Notes: generated from the letters alone by a model not told the origin. DNA of 64,000 nucleotides from Lysinibacillus boronitolerans JCM 21713 = 10a = NBRC 103108 (GCF_000772935.1 NZ_JPVR01000081.1:124001-188000); one strand, 5' to 3'; positions 33,401-42,749 are shown, counted from the stretch's first letter. A program made the numbers and translations.

Positions 33401-33787
33401 CTATTCATGCTCTAGTAGCTGAACATTGACCATAAATAAATGCAAATTATTCTTTTCGGCTAGCTCATCGATAATCGATTGAATTTCACTTTCTGTACTT
33501 ACATCAATTTCTTCCCCATCGTGTAATTGAATAGTGATGACCTGGTGCGCTGGAGAGTCTATTAGATAACCGACTGTACTATCAGGCGAGTAGCCTGCCG
33601 CCCGTATGGCCTGTAACACTTGTTTTGTAAAATTCGTAGCTTGTAATTTTTCGCCAAGCTCCTCTGCATAGGGCGTCGCTCTTTCGGTGCTCGGGGCTAT
33701 AGCTGAAGGCTCCCTTTGTACCATCCACAATGAAATCACAACCAGTAAGCACATGAATAAAAAGAAGAATTGCAGGACGCTTTTCAT
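33401..33787 (-). CDS. Membrane-anchored hypothetical protein, 128 residues
   Basis: One N-terminal helix (VLQFFFLFMCLLVVISLWMV) precedes an extracytoplasmic domain of about 95 residues with GYSPDSTVGYLIDSPAHQVI and ending LHLFMVNVQLLEHE. No lipobox is placed correctly. ATG 33787 has a GGAGCG site. No family recognised. Confidence 0.6.
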   Translation of the reverse strand: MKSVLQFFFLFMCLLVVISLWMVQREPSAIAPSTERATPYAEELGEKLQATNFTKQVLQAIRAAGYSPDSTVGYLIDSPAHQVITIQLHDGEEIDVSTESEIQSIIDELAEKNNLHLFMVNVQLLEHE

Positions 33788-34024
33788 ACACTCGCTCCAT
33801 TTCTCCATGAAATTTACAGGCGGAAGTCTAGCAATCTATTGCCCTGAAACTGTTATTATTCTCACAGCTATGTATGGCTATTTCTCTATTTAATTTTAAA
33901 AAAATAATTTTCTTCTTGTACAGAGGGCAAATTACCAAGAAGTTTTGTTTGTGGCTTCATAGATTAGAAATGTAAAGGTTAGCGCTACCATTACTAAAAA
34001 ACTAACAAAAAGGGAGATTAAAAG

Positions 34025-34531
34025 ATGCAAGATAGTAGATTTAGTCAATATATGAATTGGAATCATAAAAAAGAAAAGTGCTGTGAACAATATGTAAAAT
34101 GCTATTGTCATTTAGAAAAAAAATGTGAGCACAAACAAGAGGGTTGCAAATGCAAACACAAGCATGAGCATGAGCATGAACATTGTCAATGGGAACATAA
34201 ACATGAGCAATGTAAATGCAAGCATAAGGATGACCATTGTAAATGGGAAAAGGAGGATTCTTGCTCTTGCAAAAAAGAGGAGGAAGAGTGCCACTACGAG
34301 ATGGATTATTCCAAGGATCACAAGTGTAAAGGCTGTATTTGTCATCTATTAAGATGCTTATCTCCTGGCACTTTGGTAGATGTTATTTTAGCAGGTGGCG
34401 GTAGCTTTGCAGGAATTTTCTTCATCAGCTTAGATCCTAAAACTTGCTGTGCTACATTCTTAGAGGTAGATGCAGCAGCAACACCACTTATCATTGATTG
34501 CCAGCAAATTATTGCCATTAGAAGGGCGTAA
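34025..34531 (+). CDS. Cys/His/Lys-rich protein, possible spore coat or exosporium component
   Basis: The 168-residue protein has about 21 Cys and 15 His. Residues 18-105 are a run of KC, HC and CK pairs with an HKHEHEHEH tract. The C-terminal part (about 108-168) is a hydrophobic beta-like domain: LSPGTLVDVILAGGGSFAGI then DPKTCCATFLEVDA and IDCQQIIAI. That end resembles Bacillus CotY/CotZ/ExsY-type coat domains (inference). Such proteins crosslink by disulfides and can bind metals. An AAGGGAG site precedes the ATG. Confidence 0.65.
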   Translation: MQDSRFSQYMNWNHKKEKCCEQYVKCYCHLEKKCEHKQEGCKCKHKHEHEHEHCQWEHKHEQCKCKHKDDHCKWEKEDSCSCKKEEEECHYEMDYSKDHKCKGCICHLLRCLSPGTLVDVILAGGGSFAGIFFISLDPKTCCATFLEVDAAATPLIIDCQQIIAIRRA

Positions 34532-34599
34532 ATGTTCCACTATCCTATTTGACACCAATTCATATACCATAAAACCTACCATTATAAGCACATTTGATC

Positions 34600-34643
34600 T
34601 TCTGCCAGGTTTGTGAATATCCCTGGCAGAATTTATATTTTTT
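34600..34643 (+). terminator. Rho-independent terminator
   Basis: The stem TTCTGCCAGG / CCTGGCAGAA is followed by a T-rich tail. Confidence 0.82.
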
Positions 34644-34646
34644 CCA

Positions 34647-34946
34647 TTATTCATTGACAATGACTTTGACAATGGGCTCTAATTTCCCTATATTCACATC
34701 GCCAAGATAATCAACATCCACTACGACAGCTCGTGGCTCAAAACGTTGGATACATTCAATGAGGCGTTTTGTGTTTATTTTCTTCATACGTTGGAAGGGT
34801 TTACGAATATCAGACCTTGTCACATATTCTCGAAGCGGACAAGGAATCGTAAACGTCGATAAAATAAATGCTACATTTTGTAATATACTTTCCACTCCTG
34901 TAGCATTACCATTTACATTACTTAAAGCCGTTACTTGATGTGTCAT
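34647..34946 (-). CDS. Lone phage baseplate gp25/gpW-like protein
   Basis: The 99-residue protein matches the gp25/IraD-fold pattern: GVESILQNVAFILSTFTIP (helix after 'xSxxxxLxNxxxxLxT'), CPLREYV, and the C-terminal RFEPRAVVVDVDYLGDV, comparable to 'yEPRvxvxxv'. gp25 proteins form part of phage and tailocin baseplates. No other tail genes are nearby, so this copy is isolated. ATG 34946 has an AAAGG site. Confidence 0.65.
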   Translation of the reverse strand: MTHQVTALSNVNGNATGVESILQNVAFILSTFTIPCPLREYVTRSDIRKPFQRMKKINTKRLIECIQRFEPRAVVVDVDYLGDVNIGKLEPIVKVIVNE

Positions 34947-35105
34947 TCTATCAACCTTTCTTCTACGTTCATACAATTCGTACTTTGAAAAAAGAGCACT
35001 TTGTTATTTATGCTTGCTCATTAAAAATTATGAACGCTTTGTTTTTATGTACCCAATGTTATTTTTATTCAAACAACATCTTAGTTGATAGACTGACCTA
35101 CAAGC

Positions 35106-35258
35106 TTAGCGCATGATGGCGTAGTAAATAACATACAGCCAGCTAAAACAGCCATGGATGATTGCCCAAATGATGGAGTGATGCACACTCCATGAAATCG
35201 TAATCGCTAAAACCGATCCAAAACCAATGCCATTTTTGACTACCGTTTTATGCTCCAC
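35106..35258 (-). CDS. Small membrane protein, 50 residues
   Basis: MEHKTVVKNGIGFGSVLAIT followed by SWSVHHSIIWAIIHGCFSWL. The pattern 'VKNGIGFGSVLAxxISWSxxHSxxWAIxHG' is familiar from small conserved Bacillaceae proteins of unknown role. The GTG 35258 is set by AAGGAAGG; an upstream TTG (35306) with its own GGAGGG site is the alternative. Confidence 0.6.
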   Translation of the reverse strand: MEHKTVVKNGIGFGSVLAITISWSVHHSIIWAIIHGCFSWLYVIYYAIMR

Positions 35259-35381
35259 TTTTTTCACCTTCCTTGTTCTTTTTAACGCTCCTTCTTGCCA
35301 TCGCAATAGGTTTCCCTCCTATCGTTTTCTATGTTTATTCATGTACGGACAAGGGCAATCTGAAAGAAAGGATGTGATGTT

Positions 35382-35687
35382 ATGACAGTTTTCATGCTGG
35401 CTGCCACGATCGGCATCCCCAGCCTTATGGTGTATCTTCAGCACAAATGGGCTAGCTTTCGCCTTCTTTTCAACATACTAGGCGTCATTGCTGCGATCCT
35501 GTTTAGCACGATTGCCGCTACATCTATAACGAACATTATTCTTGAGGATGCGGTCTTTATGACAACGATTCATGCCGTTTTCTTAAACCCTATATTTCTG
35601 ATTACAGGGGCATATCTCGGCTTATATTTGATTTACCGCTTAATTATTCAAACAATTGATGATAGAGACAAGCCCTCCTACCTTTAG
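35382..35687 (+). CDS. Membrane protein, 101 residues
   Basis: Three hydrophobic helices, including IGVIAAILFSTIAATS-type and LNPIFLITGAYLGLYLIYRL segments, are followed by a short charged tail. A GAAAGGATGTG site precedes the ATG. Its last four bases overlap the convergent DUF1963 gene. No family recognised. Confidence 0.55.
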   Translation: MTVFMLAATIGIPSLMVYLQHKWASFRLLFNILGVIAAILFSTIAATSITNIILEDAVFMTTIHAVFLNPIFLITGAYLGLYLIYRLIIQTIDDRDKPSYL

Positions 35688-36367
35688 TAGAAATCACAAT
35701 AAACGTGCCACGTCTGTGTTGTTAGATTGTAGAAAAAATAAAAATTGCCATGATCTACAATGTTCAAACGCGCTTTTGCATCCGAGGCAATTTGGAAGAC
35801 AAATGGTGCATCGTCCCCAAAATCAACGCCACTTTGACAAAAGCTTGGATAGCCACCGATTTTATGGAGCGGAAAAAGGTCTTCAACGATATCCTCAAAA
35901 TATTCGATTTGCTCTTCATGCTCCAGCATCAAAATCTCTTCCTCCAATTGAGCTGGAATACCGCCCCCATCCCATGTTGGATAGTCATTCGAGATATGCT
36001 GGGGTATGAGTGGAAACGCGCGCATTTGCTCATGCTGCCATTCACGCTTTACTAAGCCTTCCAAAGTGGTGTACGTTCTAATCTCAAAATAAGAACTAAG
36101 ATCATCCTCCATGAGGTGATCCAATAGACGTTCATCGACAAAGACTGTGATTAATTGAAAAGGCTGTAATGCCATCGGTACATAGGATAGGCCTTGAAGA
36201 AAGAACGTAGCGAGCGGCTGATAGCCAGACGGTGGCTGCTCCTCTGGTAAGGACCAGCCGACATAGCCAATCCAGCTTTCCAATAAATCATGTGTGGGTC
36301 GAATACCACCTGTTTGAAAAATTGTGGCCTGCTTAGTTAGTTGAGCCCGTATTTGTTCAATTGCCAT
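35684..36367 (-). CDS. DUF1963 (YwqG-like) protein
   Basis: The 227-residue protein contains ESWIGYVGWSLPEEQPPSGY, PFQLITVFVDERLL, HKIGGYPSFCQSGVDFGD and FVFQIASD. The 'KxGGYPxxxQ' segment is the diagnostic DUF1963/YwqG feature. It overlaps the tag gene by 11 bp, suggesting coupled translation. Function unknown. Confidence 0.85.
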   Translation of the reverse strand: MAIEQIRAQLTKQATIFQTGGIRPTHDLLESWIGYVGWSLPEEQPPSGYQPLATFFLQGLSYVPMALQPFQLITVFVDERLLDHLMEDDLSSYFEIRTYTTLEGLVKREWQHEQMRAFPLIPQHISNDYPTWDGGGIPAQLEEEILMLEHEEQIEYFEDIVEDLFPLHKIGGYPSFCQSGVDFGDDAPFVFQIASDAKARLNIVDHGNFYFFYNLTTQTWHVYCDFY

Positions 36368-36932
36368 CTGCTAGCTCCTTCTGGCGACAGCAGCAATCCG
36401 TTGTATGATCGTTTACCATCCCCACTGCCTGCATAAAGGAATAGCAAATGGTACTACCAATAAATTTAAAGCCATCCTTCTTCAATTGCTTGCTCATACG
36501 ATCACTAATTTCCGTCGTCACAGGCACCTCTTTAATGGAAGCCCACTCATTAATAAGTGGTTTATGATCTACAAAGCTCCAAAGATAATGTGAGAATGAG
36601 CCATGCTTTTCCTGTATTTGGAGATATGCTTTAGCATTTGTCACCACGCTAGCTATTTTTAATTTATTGCGTACAATCCGTGTGTCTTGCTTTAATTCCT
36701 CTAGCTTGTCCGCTGTATAATGGATAATTTTTTCCACATCGAATTGATCAAATGCCTCACGATAGCCTTCACGCTTTTGGAGAATCGTCCACCAGCTCAA
36801 GCCAGCCTGTGCCCCCTCCAAGCAAAGCATCTCGAATAAATGCTGATCATCATAGACCGGTACACCCCACTCCTTGTCATGGTATTCCACATACAAAGGC
36901 TCATCTAGCTTAACCCAATCACATCTTTTCAT
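36357..36932 (-). CDS. tag: DNA-3-methyladenine glycosylase I
   Basis: The 191-residue protein contains CDWVKLDEPLYVEYHDKEWG at the start, FEMLCLEGAQAGLSWWTILQ, KREGYREAF, and FKFIGSTICYSFMQAVGMVN with the zinc-site residues (Cys near residue 4, His near 17, and C-terminal HTTDCC). Tag removes 3-methyladenine from alkylated DNA. ATG 36932 follows GGAGGG. Together with the AlkD-like gene at 19649 it gives two alkylation-repair genes in the window. Confidence 0.95.
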   Translation of the reverse strand: MKRCDWVKLDEPLYVEYHDKEWGVPVYDDQHLFEMLCLEGAQAGLSWWTILQKREGYREAFDQFDVEKIIHYTADKLEELKQDTRIVRNKLKIASVVTNAKAYLQIQEKHGSFSHYLWSFVDHKPLINEWASIKEVPVTTEISDRMSKQLKKDGFKFIGSTICYSFMQAVGMVNDHTTDCCCRQKELADGN

Positions 36933-36959
36933 TTCTAAACCCTCCATTTTATGTATCCC

Positions 36960-37556
36960 TTACTTAATAGCTGTAATGCAAAGCCAACCTTTACTTGACT
37001 TTTCCGTGACATACACGGTTTGAAATCCAATTTGTTCCAATAATTGCTTCGTCGCCTCAGGTGTTTGATAGGCTTTCATATGATAGTTCATTTTGTAGAG
37101 CTCTGCTATGATAATAAATTTCCCCCCGTTTTTCAGAACTCGCCAAACCTCCGCTACATCTTGCTCCAAGGATGGCCAAAAATAATGCGTTTGAAAGGCT
37201 GTAATTGCATCAAAAAACTGATCATCGTATGGAATATTTGAAACGCTTGCCTCTTTCACAATGACACTACCACTGGTAACACTTGCTTCATTCAATTTGA
37301 TCGATTCCTTCACTGCCTGTGCGGAAAAATCTATCCCATAGATTATACCATTTGGATTCAATTTGGATAAAATTTGGAGCGTTTTCCCACCACCACAACC
37401 GATGTCTAACACACGATCACCATCATTGATAGCTCCTTGCCTGATGAACCATGCATTCATACCACGATGGGCGAAATTCATGATCCGTAGCATCGTTGAG
37501 CCAATCCATCCATTTGGCTTTTTCGCTTGTTCAATTAATGTTTGTAAGAGTGACAT
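36960..37556 (-). CDS. Class I SAM-dependent methyltransferase
   Basis: The 198-residue protein has the SAM motif RVLDIGCGGGKTLQILSKLN, then GIDFSAQAVK, and DAITAFQTHYFWP before the WRVLKNGGKFII strand. It belongs to the Methyltransf_11 type. ATG 37556 follows GAAGGGGGG; the longer open frame lacks a site. The substrate is unknown. It lies 27 bp upstream of tag in the same direction. Confidence 0.88.
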   Translation of the reverse strand: MSLLQTLIEQAKKPNGWIGSTMLRIMNFAHRGMNAWFIRQGAINDGDRVLDIGCGGGKTLQILSKLNPNGIIYGIDFSAQAVKESIKLNEASVTSGSVIVKEASVSNIPYDDQFFDAITAFQTHYFWPSLEQDVAEVWRVLKNGGKFIIIAELYKMNYHMKAYQTPEATKQLLEQIGFQTVYVTEKSSKGWLCITAIK

Positions 37557-37681
37557 GATTGGATTCCCCCCTTCAAGTACGAATGTTAAAATAGAAAATA
37601 GATCTTTAAACTTAAAACGCTTACTAGTTTGTACGTGCTTCAAAACGATTTGTTTCATTTTTTACAAAGGAGGAAGATTTT

Positions 37682-38116
37682 ATGATTCAACAAGCAACAC
37701 AGAAGGATGCTCATGCTGCAGCCTCATTAGCCTTACTGCTCTGGCCCAATCATACACTAGAGGAATTTACAGAAGAGATGACACAGCTGCTAAAGGAAGA
37801 AAACGCAGCTATTTTCCTTGCCTATGACGATGACAGAGCAGTTGGATTTGCCCAATGTCAGTTGCGAACGGATTATGTAGAAGGCACCGACTCGAGTCCA
37901 GTCGGCTATTTAGAAGGCCTTTTCGTGATGGAGGAATATCGCCAGCAGGGCTGTGCAAGACAACTTGTGGAGCAATGTGAACAATGGGCAAAGCTTAGGG
38001 GCTGTCTAGAGTTTGCTAGTGACTGTGAATGGGACAATGAAGAAAGTCTAAGGGTTCATCTTCAGCTCGGTTTTACAGAAGCCAATCGCATCATTTGCTT
38101 CACAAAAAAATTATAA
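37682..38116 (+). CDS. AAC(6')-type GNAT acetyltransferase
   Basis: The 144-residue protein shows ASLALLLWPNHTLEEF, VGFAQCQLRTDYVEGTDSSP, VGYLEGLFVMEEYRQQGCAR (acetyl-CoA loop) and FASDCEWDNEESLRVHLQLG, ending ANRIICFTKKL. This set is typical of the aminoglycoside 6'-N-acetyltransferase-like subgroup found in many soil Bacilli. Whether it confers resistance is unknown. The ATG has an AAAGGAGG site. Confidence 0.9.
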   Translation: MIQQATQKDAHAAASLALLLWPNHTLEEFTEEMTQLLKEENAAIFLAYDDDRAVGFAQCQLRTDYVEGTDSSPVGYLEGLFVMEEYRQQGCARQLVEQCEQWAKLRGCLEFASDCEWDNEESLRVHLQLGFTEANRIICFTKKL

Positions 38117-38129
38117 AAATGGCTAACAA

Positions 38130-38170
38130 AAAAATCACAGGCGTTGCAAACAATAGCACCTGTGATTTTT
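38130..38170. terminator. Bidirectional terminator
   Basis: The stem AAAAATCACAGGCG / GCACCTGTGATTTTT lies between convergent genes. Confidence 0.85.
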
Positions 38171-38180
38171 CAACATTTTT

Positions 38181-38378
38181 TTAGTTTAGATATGTATTGT
38201 TGGAAATATTTCGTTCGCGCTCATCTATGATTAAATGGATCATTAATGCGAGTTGTTGTTCGATTCGCATATTGTTTAGATGAATGATATCAGCAATCAA
38301 ATTCTTTTGCTTCTCTGCTAATTCAATCTCCTCTAGCATTAACATAATTTCTTCTTTTGTCAGCCCAAACATACTCAT
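38181..38378 (-). CDS. Small hypothetical protein, 65 residues
   Basis: An acidic helical protein (MSMFGLTKEEIMLMLEEIEL then RIEQQLALMIHLIIDERERN) with a GGGGTGAT site. The first or the third codon may be the start. No family recognised. Confidence 0.6.
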   Translation of the reverse strand: MSMFGLTKEEIMLMLEEIELAEKQKNLIADIIHLNNMRIEQQLALMIHLIIDERERNISNNTYLN

Positions 38379-38772
38379 ATCACCCCAATACTCTCTCTAT
38401 TTATTATTGTAAAATCATTATTCCCATTTCATAATTATCGAATATTTATCGTGTTTAATGAACCATTTTTACTAATTATAGGTTAAAACATGGAAAATAA
38501 TCAATCTATTATCCACATTTATTTAATATTTTTTTTACATTAAGAAAAAACTTTATTATGATTGTTATAACTTATACAAAGATTGTATAAGTTTTCCTGT
38601 GGAATATTTCAAAATATTTCAGTAATTGCAACAAGACATCTATACCATTATAAAAATATTCTTGCATTTTGTCGAATTATAGAGTTTTTTTATACAAATT
38701 AAAATGAATTTATAGCCCAAACATTTCCTTTTTCCCATTTTCCACATGCATAAAACCTCAATATACGAATCC
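38379..38772. other. AT-rich intergenic region
   Basis: A gap of almost 400 bp with strong AT bias holds no plausible gene. It contains many T and A runs and short overlapping near-repeats of TTATACAA (around 38570-38600), but no confident promoter or RNA element. Confidence 0.4.
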
Positions 38773-38806
38773 ATAAAAAAAGTAATTTCAAAATTGAAAC
38801 TACTTG
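38773..38806 (-). terminator. Rho-independent terminator of the beta-helix gene
   Basis: AAGTAGTTTCA / TGAAATTACTT on the minus strand is followed by TTTTTTTATGG. Confidence 0.8.
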
Positions 38807-38827
38807 TCTTATTTGTATAATCGGCTT

Positions 38828-40369
38828 TTATATTATTTTTTTAATATCATGTTTCACTATTTCTATTTGCATGTCCTCTATTTGAGAAACCTTTGATGCT
38901 GTATCCTTCTGCCATGTCGCTGACTGCACATGCCCTTGCACAAATAATTGGCTGTTTTCCTGTATCACCGCTGGAGCCTTTACTGCAGCTATATCCGTAT
39001 GGCGCATTTCCAATAAGGATTTATTGGACAGTGCTACAAACGGTCTAGCTGCCTCATCCACCCTACAATTTTCAATACGGCCCATTGATTGATCTGACCA
39101 GATCATGGCATAAGAGCTTTCTTGCCCATCTTTAAAATAGCTATTAGCTACTTCAAAAATCGCATCAATGCAAGTAATTCCGTTTCCTTCCATTTGTTCA
39201 AACGTGCAATACTGTGTAAATAATCGGGCATTGTTGATATAGACATGATGGCTTTGCAGCTCTCGAATCGTTGTCTGATGCATCATGATTTTGGCATGGT
39301 CGTTACCATAAACACCACCTGATTGCCCAAATTGAATAATTGATTGATGTAGCTTTAAGCCACTAGCATCGACAATAATATGAAATTGCTGGTGGTTTTG
39401 AATTTTACATTGGTTCACCGAAACATCTGCTTCATCTACAATAGTAAGCCCTACGGCCATACCATTTCGAACATGACATGTATGAAGCTCCACCTTGCTA
39501 TTTTCTATCAACACCTGTGCCTTGACATGCCGAGAAACTTGGCAATCATAGAACTTGGCTATCGTTTTTTCGCCAAGATACAACCCATGACTTTGACCAT
39601 CTGAAAAAATAGAATCAGCTACCATTAGCTCACTGCGATGAACCACCATATTTGTATCGAGATGCTCTTTTATTTCACAGCCATCCATTCTGAAAGTCGT
39701 GCTGTCAAACAATTGAATACCTACCCCTTGCCCTTGATGAACTAAACAATTGGTCATCGCAATCTCACTTGACGCAGCTATTACTTGTGCCTTGTCATGC
39801 CCATGAATTTCACAGTCCTCCATTGTCAGCTTGACATGACGAATCGCAAAAACACCATGCTTCTTCCCTTCCAGCAGCATACAATTCGTCAAGCTCAGCT
39901 CACAGTTTTGAGCAATAATCTGCGCCTTCACATGATGCTCAAATGTTGTATCGACTAGAATAACACTGGACCCATTCGCCACTCGCAAACCAAAATGATT
40001 CAACGGTGTCGCAAGCACTGCACAATTTTTCATCAGCAAACTACCATAGCTCACCATCATCTGCGTTCGAATCAATTGCTCCTCAATGACACAATTCTCT
40101 AGCTGTAAATCACCTTTCACATACAGCCCCTGACCTTGCCGAAACCGTAAATTACGCATCGCCACATGTGTTTGATAACGAATAAAAACGCCACCCTTGA
40201 TGGTCACATTGCCAACCCCATACAACGTCAGCCTCTTGGCAATATCCAAGCTTTCCTCATAAATCCCATCCCGAATTTCAATCATATCCCCAGGCGCCGC
40301 CTCTTCAATCGCCTGCCCAATACTTTGATAACGATGCATAATACTCCTCTTCACCACAAGTACAGCCAT
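38828..40369 (-). CDS. Right-handed parallel beta-helix protein, cytosolic
   Basis: The 513-residue protein starts with the pectate-lyase-like opening RYQSIGQAIEEAAPGDMIEI then DGIYEESLDIAKRLTLYGVG. It then has more than 15 short coils of about 22 residues with a repeating 'xxxNCxIxxxxxxGL/VxVxxxSxxxLxxC' pattern (NCMLLEGKKHGVFAI, NCLVHQGQGVGIQLF, DSIFSDGQSHGLYLG). The coils alternate between 'HVKAQV/I' and 'GxGL' faces. There is no signal peptide, so it is probably cytoplasmic. The function is unknown; carbohydrate or protein scaffolding are options. An inverted repeat sits upstream. Confidence 0.8.
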   Translation of the reverse strand: MAVLVVKRSIMHRYQSIGQAIEEAAPGDMIEIRDGIYEESLDIAKRLTLYGVGNVTIKGGVFIRYQTHVAMRNLRFRQGQGLYVKGDLQLENCVIEEQLIRTQMMVSYGSLLMKNCAVLATPLNHFGLRVANGSSVILVDTTFEHHVKAQIIAQNCELSLTNCMLLEGKKHGVFAIRHVKLTMEDCEIHGHDKAQVIAASSEIAMTNCLVHQGQGVGIQLFDSTTFRMDGCEIKEHLDTNMVVHRSELMVADSIFSDGQSHGLYLGEKTIAKFYDCQVSRHVKAQVLIENSKVELHTCHVRNGMAVGLTIVDEADVSVNQCKIQNHQQFHIIVDASGLKLHQSIIQFGQSGGVYGNDHAKIMMHQTTIRELQSHHVYINNARLFTQYCTFEQMEGNGITCIDAIFEVANSYFKDGQESSYAMIWSDQSMGRIENCRVDEAARPFVALSNKSLLEMRHTDIAAVKAPAVIQENSQLFVQGHVQSATWQKDTASKVSQIEDMQIEIVKHDIKKII

Positions 40370-40390
40370 TTACACACTCCTAACCAAAAA

Positions 40391-40420
40391 ATGTTCGTAC
40401 CCTATTTATATACCGAACAT
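40391..40420. promoter_or_regulatory. Inverted repeat upstream of the beta-helix gene
   Basis: ATGTTCG and CGAACAT are separated by 16 AT-rich bases about 22 bp upstream of the ATG. It overlaps the expected promoter and may be an operator. The half-sites face the opposite way from a LexA box. Confidence 0.45.
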
Positions 40421-40524
40421 GCTTGTGCTTATTCAATTTTGTGTAAAATTGCTGGAATATGCAGACGTTTATTTGGAATGTTTGACGGTTTCATGAAAGT
40501 GGCATGGTTTTAGGCAATAAAAAT

Positions 40525-40558
40525 GAACAGCGGTTAAGGGTACGCTGTTCGTTTTTTT
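40525..40558. terminator. Bidirectional terminator at the distal end of CRISPR array 1
   Basis: GAACAGCG / CGCTGTTC carries T runs on both sides (GTTTTTTTGG on plus, ATTTTTATT on minus). It lies just past the last, degenerate repeat and can end the array 1 transcript. Confidence 0.8.
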
Positions 40559-40594
40559 GGTTGGTATCGGGGTTTTAGATTTTAATGAACTGCC

Positions 40595-42580
40595 TTTTTT
40601 AAGCATAATCTCTATGCAGAGAGTGACGCGTTTCAGATGTTTAAAATGCAATAATCGATATATTTCAATCCACACTCTCTATACAGAGAGTGACGAGTTT
40701 GACCATAGCAACAAAATCCCAGGGCAATATTTCAATCCACACTCTCTATACAGAGAGTGACGGGAAGGGGATACCTTCCTCTTTTTGCGTTTCGATTTCA
40801 ATCCACACTCTCTATACAGAGAGTGACCACAGCCGACATAGTTTGTAAAAATAGTGATACTTGTATTTCAATCCACACTCTCTATACAGAGAGTGACGCA
40901 TTATGAGCGAAAAAATATCATGGACATGATCATTTCAATCCACACTCTCTATACAGAGAGTGACACTCGCTTCATTATTTTGAAACGATCACGTTCACAT
41001 TTCAATCCACACTCTCTATACAGAGAGTGACATACAACACGTCATGCTAAAGCTCAAGAAGCTATATTTCAATCCACACTCTCTATACAGAGAGTGACTT
41101 CGCTGTACAAAAACACGATATTTTGTTTTAGATTTCAATCCACACTCTCTATACAGAGAGTGACCTGTTCCCGGCGAAGATGGTGAAGATGGTGAGGGAA
41201 TTTCAATCCACACTCTCTATACAGAGAGTGACACAATCGCTATGTGATTAATTTCAACATTACGCTATTTCAATCCACACTCTCTATACAGAGAGTGACC
41301 TTGTCTGTAACTGTCAACGAAATATAGAGTTTATTTCAATCCACACTCTCTATACAGAGAGTGACTCAGCATCCCAAACAACATTTCGTAGTCTAATACA
41401 GTTTATTTCAATCCACACTCTCTATACAGAGAGTGACCAGCTTTTACAAACTCATTAAATTCATTGCCCCAATTTCAATCCACACTCTCTATACAGAGAG
41501 TGACCGTACCCCATGAGTCTAAAAGATACAAACCAAAAAATTTCAATCCACACTCTCTATACAGAGAGTGACGATTCGATTTGTCAAATACATATGTGAC
41601 CTTTCTATTTCAATCCACACTCTCTATACAGAGAGTGACACCTATGCAGCTGATGAAAAAGATTCAACTACTATTTCAATCCACACTCTCTATACAGAGA
41701 GTGACTGTATTCAACTACATTAAAGATAATCGAGAATAATTTCAATCCACACTCTCTATACAGAGAGTGACCGTATGGCTCAATCTGCTACAGATTCAAC
41801 AGTTTTAATTTCAATCCACACTCTCTATACAGAGAGTGACGTATTTTCAGTTTCAGCTTCTCCATTCACAAAAATTTCAATCCACACTCTCTATACAGAG
41901 AGTGACTAGGCAGAATAGTAGTAGGCGACGTAGGATTTGCATTTCAATCCACACTCTCTATACAGAGAGTGACGCGCGGCAAGCCGAATTAGTATACAAC
42001 GGTGAGATTCCGATTTCAATCCACACTCTCTATACAGAGAGTGACTCTCGTCAGATTTACGTTTACATTCTGCAGCTTGCGATTTCAATCCACACTCTCT
42101 ATACAGAGAGTGACTATCGTAAGCGTAAATATATCATCATCATATCGATTTCAATCCACACTCTCTATACAGAGAGTGACGGGTATTGAGATACAACAAA
42201 GACGGTTGTAAAAATTTCAATCCACACTCTCTATACAGAGAGTGACGGTATTATGGGCGTAGATACTCCGGATAAAGTCATTTCAATCCACACTCTCTAT
42301 ACAGAGAGTGACGCGGGTGTTGGTGCTGTACGTGTATACCCGACATGATTTCAATCCACACTCTCTATACAGAGAGTGACAGTCGACTTGAATACCATCT
42401 AATTCAGATTCGTAATTTCAATCCACACTCTCTATACAGAGAGTGACGGACGTCTATATCCAATCCGCTAATTCTGCGTCAATTTCAATCCACACTCTCT
42501 ATACAGAGAGTGACTTGATTTAACGTTGTTGTATGCAGCGTCCGTATATTTCAATCCACACTCTCTATACAGAGAGTGAC
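40595..42580 (-). CRISPR. Type I-C CRISPR array 1 (30 repeats, 29 spacers)
   Basis: Repeats are 33 bp. In the crRNA direction (minus strand) they begin GTCACTCTCTGTA and end GTGTGGATTGAAAT, the type I-C signature. The palindromic core CTCTCTGTATAGAGAG can form a hairpin. The leader-proximal repeat is 42548-42580; the distal one (40595-40627) is degenerate, with only its last third intact. Spacers are 33-39 bp, mostly 33-35. The array lies downstream of cas2, in line with the cas operon. Short frames across it are not genes. Confidence 0.98.
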
Positions 42581-42749
42581 TGCAAAATTATACTAATAGA
42601 GATCATTTTCAATATAATTTTACCAATTAATTTATTTTTATCTTTACTTTTTACCCAATTAACTATATTTCCCCAATGAAATCTTGGCAATAATCGGTGC
42701 GAATCTTTTAGGGATTTTATGTGTGCTTTGCATCCGCACCGAATGTTGT
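42581..42749 (-). promoter_or_regulatory. Leader of CRISPR array 1
   Basis: AT-rich sequence between cas2 and the first repeat. On the minus strand it carries GGTGCGGATG (42740-42731) and GATTCGCACC (42705-42696), a G-C-rich inverted pair shared with leader 2 and with type I-C leaders generally. It ends in TTTTGCA before the first repeat. A TATAAT sits about 10 bp from the array. Confidence 0.85.

Noticed and set aside
34112-34352. Frames opposite to and within the Cys/His-rich gene
   Set aside because: They are low-complexity shadows of the His/Cys repeats.
40166-40513. 115-residue frame antisense to the beta-helix gene
   Set aside because: It is a shadow of the beta-helix gene with no ribosome site; the last codons lie in intergenic DNA.
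41836-42211. Open frames inside CRISPR array 1
   Set aside because: They are formed by in-phase 33-bp repeats (FQSTLSIQRVT-like or HSLYRECGLK-like strings) and have no start sites; they are not genes.
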